Source of the DNA: Gammaproteobacteria bacterium
Lineage (GTDB): Bacteria > Pseudomonadota > Gammaproteobacteria > Granulosicoccales > Granulosicoccaceae
NCBI GenBank assembly: GCA_020444765.1
Contig: JAGRHW010000006.1
Location: 1 to 25,762 of the forward strand
Length of the DNA stretch: 25,762 nt
Direction of reading: 5' to 3'
The notes under the pieces were generated by a model. That model had not been told where the DNA came from. It worked only from the letters and a program-made list of their open reading frames with translations, and searched no databases. Shown here in pieces: positions 8,202 through 15,813 of this stretch. Numbering within the stretch: position 1 is the first letter of the stretch; every line of letters begins with the position of its first letter. Position numbers and translations under genes: made by a program.

Positions 8202-8693
8202 CTAATCCTGGACAGCATAATTGACGATATCTCTCATCATCTTGTTGACTCTCCGGGCCACCTCCAGCATTGCCGGGTCCGCCTCGGTCAGCAAGCGCGC
8301 ATCGACAACCACGGCATTGTCTTCAAGTCTTTCTCTGACGGTTATACGACAAGGCATATGCAAAAGATAGGATGAATCTATTGCCAGTATTTCCTTGGCC
8401 GCCTGCGTATTACAAAAATGCAAGACCGTCGCCTCCTTGAATTTTTCACCATCCATCTCGGCAATCGACGCGCCCACCCGGTTGCGGCCGGTCAGCCTGT
8501 AATTAAACTGACTGATTGCAAACTCCACATCCGCCACCACATCGGTAAAATTTTTCTTGACGGTTTCACGGGTATAACGCCCGACCTGCTTTTCCGAAAG
8601 TCCGTCATCGGCAAGTACGGCCTGGCCGGAGACGAGCAATAACAACAGCGCAAGACCCGCCAGCAAACGGCCATAGCCCGAGCATTTATTCAT
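8202..8693 (-). CDS. DUF302 domain secreted protein
   Basis: The protein has 163 residues, with a signal peptide (MNKCSGYGRLLAGLALLLLL, cleavage near VLA-DDG) and a DUF302-like alpha/beta domain (about 40-150). Typical parts are the long N-terminal helix with VKKNFTDVVADVEFAISQ, the strand VLHFCNTQAAKEIL and LLHMPCRITVRE. The function of DUF302 is unknown; proposals include binding of small ligands or metal. The ATG at 8693 overlaps the stop of the upstream SoxYZ copy by 8 bases, which suggests translational coupling. The longer frame to 8807 would lie inside that gene and lacks a signal peptide at its start. It is the last gene of the three-gene minus-strand unit. Confidence 0.8.
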   Translation of the reverse strand: MNKCSGYGRLLAGLALLLLLVSGQAVLADDGLSEKQVGRYTRETVKKNFTDVVADVEFAISQFNYRLTGRNRVGASIAEMDGEKFKEATVLHFCNTQAAKEILAIDSSYLLHMPCRITVRERLEDNAVVVDARLLTEADPAMLEVARRVNKMMRDIVNYAVQD

Positions 8694-9567
8694 CGGCTTT
8701 GATGGTCTGGTACAGATAAAACTCTTTGTCATCGGTATCCCGCATGCGCGCCACCAGCTCGCCGGATTCATCCGGTGCAAACTTAAAGCGGAAGCTGGGA
8801 TTTTCACTGATGGTAAATGAAGTCTCGGCCTTTAACAGCCGCTCATCGTTAAAGCTCACTTCGACTTCCTTGACATAACTTTGCGGAATAAGCATGGTGG
8901 ACAACTGATCTCTTTGCATGCCGGTATTGTTCGGATGTGAAATCATGAGCTGGACCGCTTTCGACTGGTTTTGCGAACTTTCGAGCGCCTGGGAAAATTT
9001 AAACCGCATATTCCCGAGGGAAGCTTTCGCCTGTTCCTGATTCGTACCTGGCGGCGCCGAACAGCCCGCGCCTCTTGACTTGACCCACTGCTTGTCCATA
9101 TACAGCGTTCCGTCCGTCATTTCGGCAATCGCCCGGATATAGGTGTAGCCGTTGACACGCACCCGGGTTGCAATATATTCCGGATTTCTGGTCGGCGAGA
9201 CGGTGAACTTCGCCGCCATCGGCGATGGATTGATATCGACGGTCAGGTAGATGTTTTGAATCGCGGCGCTAAAGCCTTCCGGCAGCTCGGTGTGAATCTG
9301 CACCGGCACCAGCGCATCGTTTTCAGCGCGGGCTGGGGCTTCTATCCTTATCACACGCTGTTTGTCCGACTCGATGATTTCTCTTTCGCCAAAAAATCCC
9401 AGCGCCAGCCCCTGCCAAAGCCTGTCTCCTTCAGGCTGCGTAAATGCGCCGCCCCAATCGGCATAGTCTGCTGAGTTCTCCTGAGCCCCCTGTACCGTCG
9501 GCAAAGCCGAACAGGCAAGCAGGAAAAACAGCGCCGTTTTCAATCTCCGGTGATTAACCTGACCCAT
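8686..9567 (-). CDS. Quinoprotein-associated SoxYZ-like fusion carrier, copy 2
   Basis: This is a second fused SoxY-SoxZ carrier, 293 residues with a signal peptide to about residue 28. The carrier cysteine is Cys169 in SRGAGCSAP. It is clearly a paralogue of copy 1: both have IAEM.DG.LYM, ISHPN.TGMQ and ISENPSF at the same places. They differ over most other positions, so the duplication is old or one copy came from elsewhere. Copy 2 has an insertion near the mature N-terminus (about residues 30-50, WGGAFTQPEG). It follows the small Cys protein by 8 bases and overlaps the DUF302 gene, so these three genes form one operon. An AGTAGG ribosome site lies close before the ATG. Confidence 0.87.
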   Translation of the reverse strand: MGQVNHRRLKTALFFLLACSALPTVQGAQENSADYADWGGAFTQPEGDRLWQGLALGFFGEREIIESDKQRVIRIEAPARAENDALVPVQIHTELPEGFSAAIQNIYLTVDINPSPMAAKFTVSPTRNPEYIATRVRVNGYTYIRAIAEMTDGTLYMDKQWVKSRGAGCSAPPGTNQEQAKASLGNMRFKFSQALESSQNQSKAVQLMISHPNNTGMQRDQLSTMLIPQSYVKEVEVSFNDERLLKAETSFTISENPSFRFKFAPDESGELVARMRDTDDKEFYLYQTIKADE

Positions 9568-9575
9568 GTATAGAC

Positions 9576-9950
9576 CTACTGATTATCTTTTTGTTGTTGT
9601 CCTGAAGCCTGGGTCCGCACCGTACAGGACTTTAAGGCCTCGGTTTTCATCTTGTCGATAGAACGAAGGAACTCACGGGCATTCGGCACATCTCTGAATG
9701 CACCACCCTTTTCCCCGGGCGTATTGATCATTGCCCTAAGCGTTTCCGCCTCGACAAACTGGTCATAAGTCAGTTTTTCAGACAGCTTGTCGACCGAGCA
9801 GGAACAGGCGTACAGATTCTGAATGGTCTGCCCGCCCTGCTCCTTCATACACAGCAGCGCATACTCCACGCGCGCCTGCGTGGGAAAATCATTCGCAAAG
9901 ACGGTCCCTGACAACAGGGTAAACGTCAGGATCAGGATAGATTTTTTCAT
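9576..9950 (-). CDS. Small secreted protein with four cysteines, function unknown
   Basis: The protein has 124 residues with a clear signal peptide (cleavage after VFA). The mature part has Cys34, Cys49, Cys51 and Cys109; the CSCS motif follows a helix-like stretch with QNLYA. The rest looks helical and charged, and the last 15 residues are Gln-rich. I do not recognise a named family. The C-x-C pair and distant single Cys residues suggest disulfides or a metal or thiol function in the periplasm. It is the first gene of the unit that contains SoxYZ copy 2 and DUF302, with 8 bases to the next gene, so a role with the thiol carrier is plausible but unproven. Confidence 0.7.
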   Translation of the reverse strand: MKKSILILTFTLLSGTVFANDFPTQARVEYALLCMKEQGGQTIQNLYACSCSVDKLSEKLTYDQFVEAETLRAMINTPGEKGGAFRDVPNAREFLRSIDKMKTEALKSCTVRTQASGQQQKDNQ

Positions 9951-10121
9951 GAGAATATCACCAGCTTCACCGGCTTTAATTTATACCACCAAAAACGAGG
10001 CGACCTCGATCAGAAAATTCGGATCAGGAAAAATCTCCGAGAATGCGGGAATTTTTCCCAGCCGGCAGGACTCGGACAGGCAATTATACTGTGATGAAAA
10101 ACCAGCCAGGTTTATGCAGGC

Positions 10122-11405
10122 ATGCGTTTGTTAAAACGACTCAATCCAAAAAAAACCGGCAAGAGCGAATCACCGCCCAGCCTGCCAAGGCGTGATTTTT
10201 TCCGCAACAGCGCCTCCGTGTCCCTGGCCTCTATCGCTGCCTCGAACGCACTGGCCGCGCAAACAACCGAACCGCCGGCGTGGATGTCTGTGCCCGGCAA
10301 ACCGTTTTCAAATTACGGCCAGCCTTCCCCGCACGAGAACACCATTCGCTGGATTGCCGACACGCCCGGCTCGGCCGGCAACGGCGTGTCCTGGACGCCT
10401 TTGCATCAACTGGAAGGCACCATAACACCCAACGGCCTGCATTTTGAGAGACACCACAATGGCGTACCGGACATAGACCCTGCCGGACATACGCTGTACA
10501 TTCACGGCCTGGTCGGCAAACCGCTTGCCTTCACCCTGGATCGTTTGCATCGCTATCCCCTGCAATCCAGAGTCTGCTTTATCGAATGTGGGGGTAACAG
10601 CAACGCCGGCTGGCGGGAGAATCCGCTGCAAACACCGGCCGGACTGATACACGGCATGCTCTCGTGCAGCGAATGGACCGGCATACCGGCCCACTACCTG
10701 CTCGAAGAGTGCGGCCTTGGCAAAAGCGCAAAATGGGTGATTGCGGAAGGCGCCGATGCCTTCGGCATGAAAGTCAGTATTCCTCTGGAAAAGCTGCTGG
10801 ATGATGCAATACTGGCACTCTATCAGAATGGCGAAGCCATACGCCCGGAAAACGGCTACCCGCTCCGCCTGATCCTGCCCGGCTGGGAAGGCGTCACCCA
10901 GGTAAAGTGGCTGAGGAGACTGCATGTCGCCGACCGGCCCGTCATGTCCCGAAACGAGACGGCCAAATACACCGAGCTGCAAAAAGACGGAACGGCGCGC
11001 CAGTTTACCTTTCCGATGCAGACCAAGTCGCTGATTACCTCTCCCTCTTACGGCATGCATCTGGATGGACCGGGCTTGTATCAGATCAGCGGTCTGGCCT
11101 GGAGCGGTAACGGCAGGATCGTCAGGGTCGAGATCTCTTCAGACGGCGGGAACAGCTGGTCTGAGGCCGGACTCGAAGCCCCTGTTCTGCCAAAGGCCCT
11201 GACCCGCTTCCGCGCTCCCTGGCGATGGGATGGTAAATCCGCCGTGCTGAAAAGCCGGGCCACCGATGAAACAGGACAGCTGCAACCTGAGCGGGATCAA
11301 CTTATCGCCGACCGGGGCCGGCAAGGTTACTACCATTACAACGCGATCGTGCACTGGAAGGTTCATCCGGAAGGGAATATTGAGCACAGCTATGACAATG
11401 CCTGA
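10122..11405 (+). CDS. soxC: SoxC-type sulfane/sulfite dehydrogenase, molybdopterin subunit
   Basis: The protein has 427 residues. A Tat signal is visible (RRDFFRNSAS at 23-32), as needed for a cofactor-loaded molybdenum enzyme. The sulfite-oxidase-fold domain holds the molybdenum ligand Cys156 in CFIECGGNSNAGW, then SCSEWTGIPA and GYPLRLILPGWEG. The C-terminal dimerisation domain shows SGLAWSGNGRIVRVE and SSDGGNSW. This pattern is that of SoxC, which with the cytochrome SoxD oxidises the sulfur bound on SoxYZ. The matching SoxD-like gene is not next door but at 14434-15006, after the formaldehyde operon. SoxB and SoxXA are absent from the window, so the substrate may differ from thiosulfate-derived sulfur. 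The ATG at 10122 has only a weak site. The gene is divergent from the small Cys protein. Confidence 0.9.
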   Translation: MRLLKRLNPKKTGKSESPPSLPRRDFFRNSASVSLASIAASNALAAQTTEPPAWMSVPGKPFSNYGQPSPHENTIRWIADTPGSAGNGVSWTPLHQLEGTITPNGLHFERHHNGVPDIDPAGHTLYIHGLVGKPLAFTLDRLHRYPLQSRVCFIECGGNSNAGWRENPLQTPAGLIHGMLSCSEWTGIPAHYLLEECGLGKSAKWVIAEGADAFGMKVSIPLEKLLDDAILALYQNGEAIRPENGYPLRLILPGWEGVTQVKWLRRLHVADRPVMSRNETAKYTELQKDGTARQFTFPMQTKSLITSPSYGMHLDGPGLYQISGLAWSGNGRIVRVEISSDGGNSWSEAGLEAPVLPKALTRFRAPWRWDGKSAVLKSRATDETGQLQPERDQLIADRGRQGYYHYNAIVHWKVHPEGNIEHSYDNA

Positions 11406-11460
11406 CCCGCAAACCAGCGCAGGCCGGCAGGCGACTCAAGCGGTCATTCAGCGGGCAGGC

Positions 11461-12093
11461 TTATTTGCTTTTTACCAGCGACAGAGGCTCCACCGCCTGA
11501 GCGCATCCGGTACCAAGCCAGACCATTTCCAGAACCGCCTCCGAGAAGGCGGAAAGCGGTTGATCTATCGCGCCGTCAAGCCGCAACTGAATCAGGCGAA
11601 AGGCGCCGCCAAAGATCACCGAGGTAGCCACCCAGGGGTCGGCTTTTTTAATAAGACCCTGCTTCATGCCGTCCTGCACGATATTGCGCATTTTTATAAA
11701 CGGCGCGGCATCGCAGATCAGTGGCTCTTGCGGCAGGAACTCCACATGCTTGGCGTTGAACACGAACGCGATGATATCCCGATGGGTTTCAGTGTATTGA
11801 AACAATTGTTCGATAATACTCTCGCACTGGCTCACTGGCGAGGGTATTTCAGCGATGGTGTCATCGACCATTTCTTCTATCTGCTTGAGGATATGCTGAT
11901 AAAGCGCTCTGGCAATCCCCTCTTTGCCACCAAAATGGTTATAGATAGAACCGATGCTGACATTGGCCCGTTTCTGGATTTCGTGCACCGAAACATTGTG
12001 GTAGCCGTGCAGCACAAACAACTCCAATGCCGCAGTCATGATTCTGCAGTCTATCGGTTCCGGAACGGGAGGATCGGTGCGTAAATACGGCAT
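11461..12093 (-). CDS. TetR/AcrR family transcriptional regulator
   Basis: The protein has 210 residues with an N-terminal TetR helix-turn-helix (about residues 17-62: ALELFVLHGYHNVSVHEI, then RANVSIGSIYNHFGGKEGI) and a helical ligand-binding domain. It is divergently placed 380 bases from the formaldehyde oxidation genes and converges on soxC. The position suggests that it represses or senses something for the frmA-fghA-soxD operon, and possibly itself; the ligand is unknown. The ATG at 12093 was kept because the helix-turn-helix begins soon after it. Two short dyads in its upstream region could be operators. Confidence 0.88.
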   Translation of the reverse strand: MPYLRTDPPVPEPIDCRIMTAALELFVLHGYHNVSVHEIQKRANVSIGSIYNHFGGKEGIARALYQHILKQIEEMVDDTIAEIPSPVSQCESIIEQLFQYTETHRDIIAFVFNAKHVEFLPQEPLICDAAPFIKMRNIVQDGMKQGLIKKADPWVATSVIFGGAFRLIQLRLDGAIDQPLSAFSEAVLEMVWLGTGCAQAVEPLSLVKSK

Positions 12094-12108
12094 GCAGCAA
12101 TAGTACAG

Positions 12109-12120
12109 AAACAGATGTTT
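12109..12120. promoter_or_regulatory. Dyad, possible TetR operator
   Basis: AAACAGATGTTT has 5-bp inverted arms around a 2-base centre, 16 bases upstream of the tetR start. A second dyad follows at 12139-12148. The spacing suits autoregulation, but such short dyads arise by chance. Confidence 0.25.
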
Positions 12121-12138
12121 TGTGGCAATTGACAGAAG

Positions 12139-12148
12139 TGAACATTCA
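12139..12148. promoter_or_regulatory. Dyad, possible TetR operator (second)
   Basis: TGAACATTCA has 4-bp inverted arms TGAA/TTCA. TGAA...TTCA-type half-sites are common among TetR operators. It sits 30 bases from the first dyad, between tetR and frmA. Confidence 0.25.
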
Positions 12149-12437
12149 TTCTATTCTAGATCCAGTTGTTTTTTCTGCCTGCCGGAACAGTGCATCCGAA
12201 GCAGACAGAAAATAAAAAAATACAATACCGCAAGCCGAAACCGGCTGCTGCTGTGTAGCATTTTCATTCAGGCCGCTTGCCTTTCGCGGCAGGCCGATAG
12301 AGATGTGTTGACAACAAATATCAGGGCTGCCGCCTGGCCCCAACACTGGCAGCGGAACGATGGATTCCGCGGCGCATTCGGTTCCCGTACGCAATCCTCT
12401 GCGGTTGAGCACAAAGCGCCCCGGTCACCCCTGATAA

Positions 12438-13583
<1,146 letters not shown>

Positions 13584-13592
13584 GAGGGAACC

Positions 13593-14432
13593 ATGCAGGA
13601 ATCTGAAAGCTTCAAGGAGTTCGGGGGTTGGCTTAAACGCTATACCCACGACTCCGAAACATGTCATTGTCAAATGACCTTCTCCGTGTATCTGCCGCCG
13701 CTGGCGGAAACGCAGAAAGTCCCTGCTGTTTACTGGCTGTCCGGGCTGACCTGCACCGACGATAATTTTCGTGACAAGGCAGGGGCGCAACGCTACGCCT
13801 CGGAACTCGGCATCGCCCTGATCATACCCGACACCAGCCCGAGAGGGGACGATGTCCCCGACGAGCCGGACCGGTACGATCTCGGCAAAGGCGCCGGTTT
13901 TTATGTTAATGCAACCCAGGCGCCGTGGAACAAGCATTATCATATGTACGACTATATTACGCAGGAGCTTCCGGCACTGATCGAGAAAAACTTCCCGATC
14001 ATTCCCGGCAGGCGGTCGATTTCCGGGCATTCCATGGGCGGGCATGGCGCCCTGATCTGCGCCTTGAAAAACCCCGGCATGTACAAGTCGGTATCGGCTT
14101 TTGCACCAATCTGCAACCCGGTCAATTGCGGATGGGGACATGGCTGCTTCGGCGCTTATCTCGGCGATCAGCAATCCGACTGGGCGGCCTATGACGCCAC
14201 CTGCCTGATCGAAAACGGCGCCGAGCCCATCCCGCTCCTGATCGATCATGGCACCAGCGATGAATTCCTCGCCGATCAGCTTTATCCGCAAAACCTGCAA
14301 AAGGCCTGCGAGGAAAGCAACTTTCCTGTAACGCTGCGCATGCAGGAACAATACGATCACAGCTATTACTTCATTTCGACATTTATCGGTGAACATCTGG
14401 CCTATCACGCCAAGGCACTGATGGCTGACTGA
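13593..14432 (+). CDS. fghA: S-formylglutathione hydrolase
   Basis: This 279-residue cytoplasmic esterase hydrolyses S-formylglutathione to formate and glutathione. It has the esterase D alpha/beta-hydrolase fold with Ser147 (SGHSMGGHGAL), Asp223 (DHGTSDEF) and His256 (QYDHSYYF). The WLSGLTCTDDNF segment near residue 50 and PWNKHYHMYDY are characteristic of the family. A GAGGGAA ribosome site precedes the ATG. The stop codon is separated by a single base from the start of the SoxD-like cytochrome gene, so that gene must be cotranscribed. It is named frmB in Escherichia coli. Confidence 0.97.
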   Translation: MQESESFKEFGGWLKRYTHDSETCHCQMTFSVYLPPLAETQKVPAVYWLSGLTCTDDNFRDKAGAQRYASELGIALIIPDTSPRGDDVPDEPDRYDLGKGAGFYVNATQAPWNKHYHMYDYITQELPALIEKNFPIIPGRRSISGHSMGGHGALICALKNPGMYKSVSAFAPICNPVNCGWGHGCFGAYLGDQQSDWAAYDATCLIENGAEPIPLLIDHGTSDEFLADQLYPQNLQKACEESNFPVTLRMQEQYDHSYYFISTFIGEHLAYHAKALMAD

Positions 14433-14433
14433 T

Positions 14434-15006
14434 ATGCACCGCAAACCGGCCCCGGGCAGACGAGTTCTGAGTTACCTGGGGCCGGCTTTGCTCACACTGC
14501 TCTGCCTGGCAAACGGTAAAACCACCGAAGCAGGTCAAGACTCTCCCGGTCTCGGCTTACCCGTCGATCAATCCATTCTCGAACGACTCGATCAACGCGA
14601 TATCTTCCCGGACGGAAAAAACCTGCCGCCCGGCAACGGAACCGTCAGCGCCGGGCGGACACTATTCCAGCAGCAATGCGCGCATTGCCATGGTCGCGAA
14701 GGACTTGGAGGAAACGCCGAGGCACTGGCCGGCGGCGAAGGACAACTGACGGACTCCTATCCCGATAAGGTCATCGGGCTGTACTGGCCTTATGCATCGA
14801 CTTTATTCGACCTGATCAGACGTGCGATGCCGCTCGATCGGCCCGCCAGCCTGCGAGATGATGAGGTTTATTCACTGACCGCCTATCTTCTGTATATCAA
14901 CGGTATCCTTGAGTCCGACTCCGGAACAGTTGACAAACAGGCCCTGCAGAATATCCAGATGCCCAATCGCAACGGTTTTATCCGGATCTATCCGTCCTCT
15001 GAATAA
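14434..15006 (+). CDS. soxD: SoxD-type monohaem cytochrome c
   Basis: The protein has 190 residues with an N-terminal signal segment (about 11-33). The single haem site is CAHCH at 82-86. Around it are segments I recognise from the N-terminal cytochrome domain of SoxD: PDGKNLPPGNGTV, LAGGEGQL, YWPYASTLFDLIRRAMP and DDEVYSLTAYLLYIN; Met132 in RAMP is a likely axial ligand. Known SoxD proteins of chemotrophs are often dihaem and about twice this length, so this is a short form with one haem. SoxD takes electrons from SoxC, so its partner is probably the soxC gene at 10122-11405. It starts one base after the fghA stop (TGATATG), with no good ribosome site of its own, which implies translational coupling to formaldehyde oxidation. 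Confidence 0.85.
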   Translation: MHRKPAPGRRVLSYLGPALLTLLCLANGKTTEAGQDSPGLGLPVDQSILERLDQRDIFPDGKNLPPGNGTVSAGRTLFQQQCAHCHGREGLGGNAEALAGGEGQLTDSYPDKVIGLYWPYASTLFDLIRRAMPLDRPASLRDDEVYSLTAYLLYINGILESDSGTVDKQALQNIQMPNRNGFIRIYPSSE

Positions 15007-15010
15007 GGCT

Positions 15011-15514
15011 CTAGACTTTTTCCGGTGGCTTGGAAATAAAACAATAGACCGTCGAATCGTCGGAATTGTTTACGCTCTCGGTCAGCAGGGAATAAGGTAT
15101 CGCACCCAACTTCCTGCTCTTGTCCTCATCGGCAACGCTGTAAACCGCCAGAAAGGAATTATAGGTCTTGTCACATCCCTGATAATGCCTCGCCGCCACC
15201 CAGGGTTGACCGACCGCAGTCTGGTCGCTGAAGGATGAGGAAAACACCGCATATTCAGCCTTGGCTTTTTTATCCGGCGACACCATGCTCGCACCAATCA
15301 GGTTATGAACGCTCACTTTTTGGATCAACCACGACTTGTCGCCAAGACGGATCTCGCCACCTACGACCTCCTGCCTGCTTTCGGCATTTAGTTCAAAATA
15401 TCCGCCGGCGGCAATCTCTGCCACCAGTAATTGTTGAGCCATTACATTGCCGGATATCAGTAGACAAATGGCGCTGACAGCCCATGCCGCCGTTGAGGAA
15501 ACTATTTTCTGCAC
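15011..15514 (-). CDS. Secreted protein of unknown function
   Basis: The protein has 167 residues, a signal peptide (cleavage after VMA), then a beta-rich domain with QQLLVAEIAAGGYFELNAE, IRLGDKSWLIQKVSVHN and two cysteines (in YQGCDKTY and TVYCFIS) that could form a disulfide. I do not recognise the family. The start is GTG at 15514 with AGAGG about 10 bases upstream. It converges on soxD with only 4 bases between the stops. A terminator-like hairpin lies in its leader. Confidence 0.65.
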   Translation of the reverse strand: MQKIVSSTAAWAVSAICLLISGNVMAQQLLVAEIAAGGYFELNAESRQEVVGGEIRLGDKSWLIQKVSVHNLIGASMVSPDKKAKAEYAVFSSSFSDQTAVGQPWVAARHYQGCDKTYNSFLAVYSVADEDKSRKLGAIPYSLLTESVNNSDDSTVYCFISKPPEKV

Positions 15515-15813
15515 GTTTTTATGCCTCTGGAAATCTTTATGTCAGGAAAAAATCCCGAAGCTGTCCGGGATAAATACATCTTCGTCGGTTCCAGTTAATG
15601 CACTTTCGGAAGAATACTGTAATGCAGCGATTTCCCGCAATTCTCCGCTAAAGGTAAGATGCATGAACCTGGTATTCATGTTATCTTTTATGGGTATTAT
15701 ATCAAAAATAAATATACCGTTCTCGGTAAAGCTGGTTCTAATAAAGAGGTAGCGGACGCGTGTAAATCAATAAAAATAAATTCCGCTGCCCATAACATAT
15801 CGGGAGGAAAGTT
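15515..15813. other. Divergent region between the unknown secreted gene and the sigma-54 activator
   Basis: This region of 299 bases holds the leader of the minus-strand gene with a terminator-like hairpin (15547-15571) and the promoter region of the activator gene. On the plus strand a 29-codon frame starting with ATG at 15663 encodes a hydrophobic peptide; it has only a weak ribosome site and is not called as a gene. A TATTAT -10-like box near 15696 has no matching -35. Confidence 0.5.
15547..15571 (-). terminator. Terminator-like hairpin in the leader of the 15011-15514 gene
   Basis: On the minus strand ATCCCG, an 8-base loop and CGGGAT are followed at once by a run of T residues. It stands about 33 bases upstream of the GTG start. 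No minus-strand gene lies upstream for it to end, so it may act as an attenuator. Confidence 0.5.

Noticed and set aside
10047..10059. GGGAATTTTTCCC palindrome between the Cys protein and soxC
   Set aside because: Short, AT-centred dyad with no second copy seen; kept out of the feature list for lack of support.
10308..11060. Minus-strand frame opposite soxC (250 codons)
   Set aside because: Shadow of the SoxC frame in GC-rich codons; no ribosome site or recognisable motif.
10122..11405. Plain sulfite oxidase or YedY/MsrP instead of SoxC
   Set aside because: ECGGNSNAGW, SCSEWTGIPA and the presence of SoxYZ and SoxD genes nearby favour SoxC.
12308..12313. TTGACA as a promoter for frmA
   Set aside because: No acceptable -10 box lies 16-18 bases downstream.
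15663..15752. 29-codon hydrophobic frame upstream of the sigma-54 activator
   Set aside because: Weak ribosome site and no way to show conservation from one sequence; it could be chance.
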